From an uncultured Eubacterium sp. (GTDB taxonomy: Bacteria > Bacillota > Clostridia > Lachnospirales > Lachnospiraceae), in NCBI GenBank assembly GCA_910577295.1, contig CAJTLS010000001.1, forward strand, positions 49,825 to 113,824: a DNA stretch of 64,000 nucleotides, in the 5' to 3' direction. Made by a program: the position numbers and the translations under genes. Under the pieces are notes generated by a model. That model worked only from the letters and a program-made list of their open reading frames with translations, ran no database searches and had not been told where the DNA came from. Below are positions 63,039-64,000 of this stretch, piece by piece; within the stretch, counting starts at the first letter, position 1; every line of letters begins with the position of its first letter.

Positions 63039-63608
63039 ATGATATACAAAGATGGCAATGTTCGCTGCCGTTGGGCAAATCCCAATAATGACTTATATAT
63101 AGCGTATCACGACGAGGAGTGGGGACAAGTAGTCCGAAGAGACGACGCCTATTATTTTGAGATGCTTCTGCTCGAATCATTTCAGGCCGGTTTGTCATGG
63201 GAATGTGTGCTGAATAAGCGTGAGAACTTCCGAAGAGCGTTTGATGGCTTTGATTATAGGAAAATCAGCCAATATGACGAAAAGAAAATAGAAGAACTGC
63301 GTCAGGACGCCGGCATTATCCGAAACGGAAGAAAGATTGGCGCCGCTATTCAAAACGCCGTTGTATTTCAGGACATACAGGCCGAATTTGGTTCCTTTTC
63401 TGATTATATATGGGGATTTAGCGGGGGGCAGGTTATCTATGAAAACGATAAGGTAAACTCCGAGCTGTCGGACAGGATATCAAAGGATTTACAGAAGAGG
63501 GGAATGAAGTTTGTGGGAACGACGATTATATATTCTTTCCTGCAGGCAGTCGGGATAATCAATTCCCATGAAGAAGGGTGTTTTCTGTGCAATCCTGCCA
63601 TGAAATAG
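63039..63608 (+). CDS. tag: DNA-3-methyladenine glycosylase I (Tag)
   Basis: 189 residues. RCRWANPNNDLYIAYHDEEWG at the N-terminus, FEMLLLESFQAGLSWECVL, GMKFVGTTIIYSFLQAVG and a C-terminal EEGCFLC completing the zinc site, all typical of Tag. It removes 3-methyladenine from DNA in base excision repair. AAAAGGAG precedes the ATG by about 8 bases. Confidence 0.95.
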   Translation: MIYKDGNVRCRWANPNNDLYIAYHDEEWGQVVRRDDAYYFEMLLLESFQAGLSWECVLNKRENFRRAFDGFDYRKISQYDEKKIEELRQDAGIIRNGRKIGAAIQNAVVFQDIQAEFGSFSDYIWGFSGGQVIYENDKVNSELSDRISKDLQKRGMKFVGTTIIYSFLQAVGIINSHEEGCFLCNPAMK

Positions 63609-63657
63609 AAAGCAGAAAGATAAGTAGTAAAAAATAAACAGGAAAAGGAGAAATGAT

Positions 63658-64000
63658 ATGGTATACAAATGTGGTGTATGCGGCTATGTGTTTGATGAGG
63701 AAGCAGAGGGAAAGAAATTAGAGGAGTTAGGGGAATGCCCGATGTGTAAACAGCCGCTGGATAAATTTGAGTTAGTGGATTCGGAAGAAGAGCAATTATC
63801 TGTCGGAGACAATGATGACGGCGCAGCCTGTGTGGAGTGTGGCAGCGCAGATGATGACGCAATTGATTTGAGTTATCCGAAAGAGACGAGAAAGACAACC
63901 GGAGACTACCGATACATGAAAGAGATACAGGAAATGGCGGTAAATGGCAAATCCATTATTGAGGCGATGGGAACAAAGATGTCAATGCCAAATTGGGATG
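63658..64000 (+). CDS. Rubredoxin-FMN glutamate synthase-like protein (truncated by window edge)
   Basis: About 114 residues visible, then the window ends. The N-terminus is a rubredoxin-like zinc/iron ribbon (YKCGVCGYVFDEE and CPMCKQPL), an acidic stretch with CVECGS, then YRYMKEIQEMAVNGKSIIEAMG, which starts the FMN-binding glutamate synthase-like domain family. AAAAGGAG lies about 8 bases before the ATG. Function of this subfamily is not known. Confidence 0.75.
   Translation, partial: MVYKCGVCGYVFDEEAEGKKLEELGECPMCKQPLDKFELVDSEEEQLSVGDNDDGAACVECGSADDDAIDLSYPKETRKTTGDYRYMKEIQEMAVNGKSIIEAMGTKMSMPNWD

Overview
The window looks like a chromosomal segment of an anaerobic Firmicute of the Lachnospiraceae type. 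Supporting signs are strong AGGAGG ribosome binding sites, Gram-positive surface proteins with a sortase-type tail, a class B sortase, HemZ next to hisS/aspS downstream of a full-length Rel, a FabV-type enoyl reductase, an eukaryote-like NADP isocitrate dehydrogenase, glycoside hydrolases paired with AraC regulators, and an absence of respiratory genes. No rRNA, tRNA, CRISPR array, phage or transposase gene was found.

Layout. 1-11 kb is housekeeping: a truncated ABC-F ATPase, a ComEC-like metallo-hydrolase, then rel - MBL hydrolase - hemZ - hisS - aspS - DUF1294 protein - galM. 11-20 kb holds thiC, a ~370-bp imperfect palindrome, a 1777-residue sortase-anchored surface protein, a haemolysin III family protein and FabV. 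20-30 kb holds an AraC regulator, aspartokinase, two CobW-type GTPases (one with a His/Cys-rich repeat array, one with a fused C-terminal domain), icd, and a FapA-like / HD-GYP pair. 30-43 kb is accessory: a GH2 enzyme, a GNAT acetyltransferase, a small RelA/SpoT-domain gene plus a 74-residue gene lying between 36-bp direct repeats, sortase B, a sugar-sensor-GGDEF fusion, an ammonium transporter fused to P-II behind a promoter-plus-terminator leader, and a GH95 fucosidase. 43-51 kb is a sugar-acid/deoxysugar catabolic operon: AraC, two medium-chain dehydrogenases, a UxaB-like and a UxaA-like enzyme, an amidohydrolase and a FucU mutarotase. 51-64 kb holds MscL with a zinc ribbon, a CUT1 sugar ABC transporter, glycogen phosphorylase, a heterodimeric ABC exporter, a secreted SGNH esterase, Tag glycosylase, and the start of a rubredoxin-glutamate synthase-like protein.

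How it fits together. The GH95 enzyme would release L-fucose; FucU, a zinc dehydrogenase, the lactonase-like amidohydrolase and the altronate-dehydratase-like enzyme form most of a non-phosphorylating fucose route like that of the Campylobacter jejuni fuc locus, although the UxaB/UxaA pair also permits a uronate route. The sortase B and the large surface protein with an SPETGD tail are a plausible enzyme-substrate pair. The best candidate for an undescribed system is the 910-bp insertion between the GNAT gene and sortase B: a RelA/SpoT-domain protein overlapping a tiny partner gene, A/T-richer than its surroundings and bounded by a 36-bp duplication of the GNAT 3' end, the layout expected of a small alarmone-synthetase toxin-antitoxin or defence cassette. 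A second theme is the number of dense intergenic hairpin islands.
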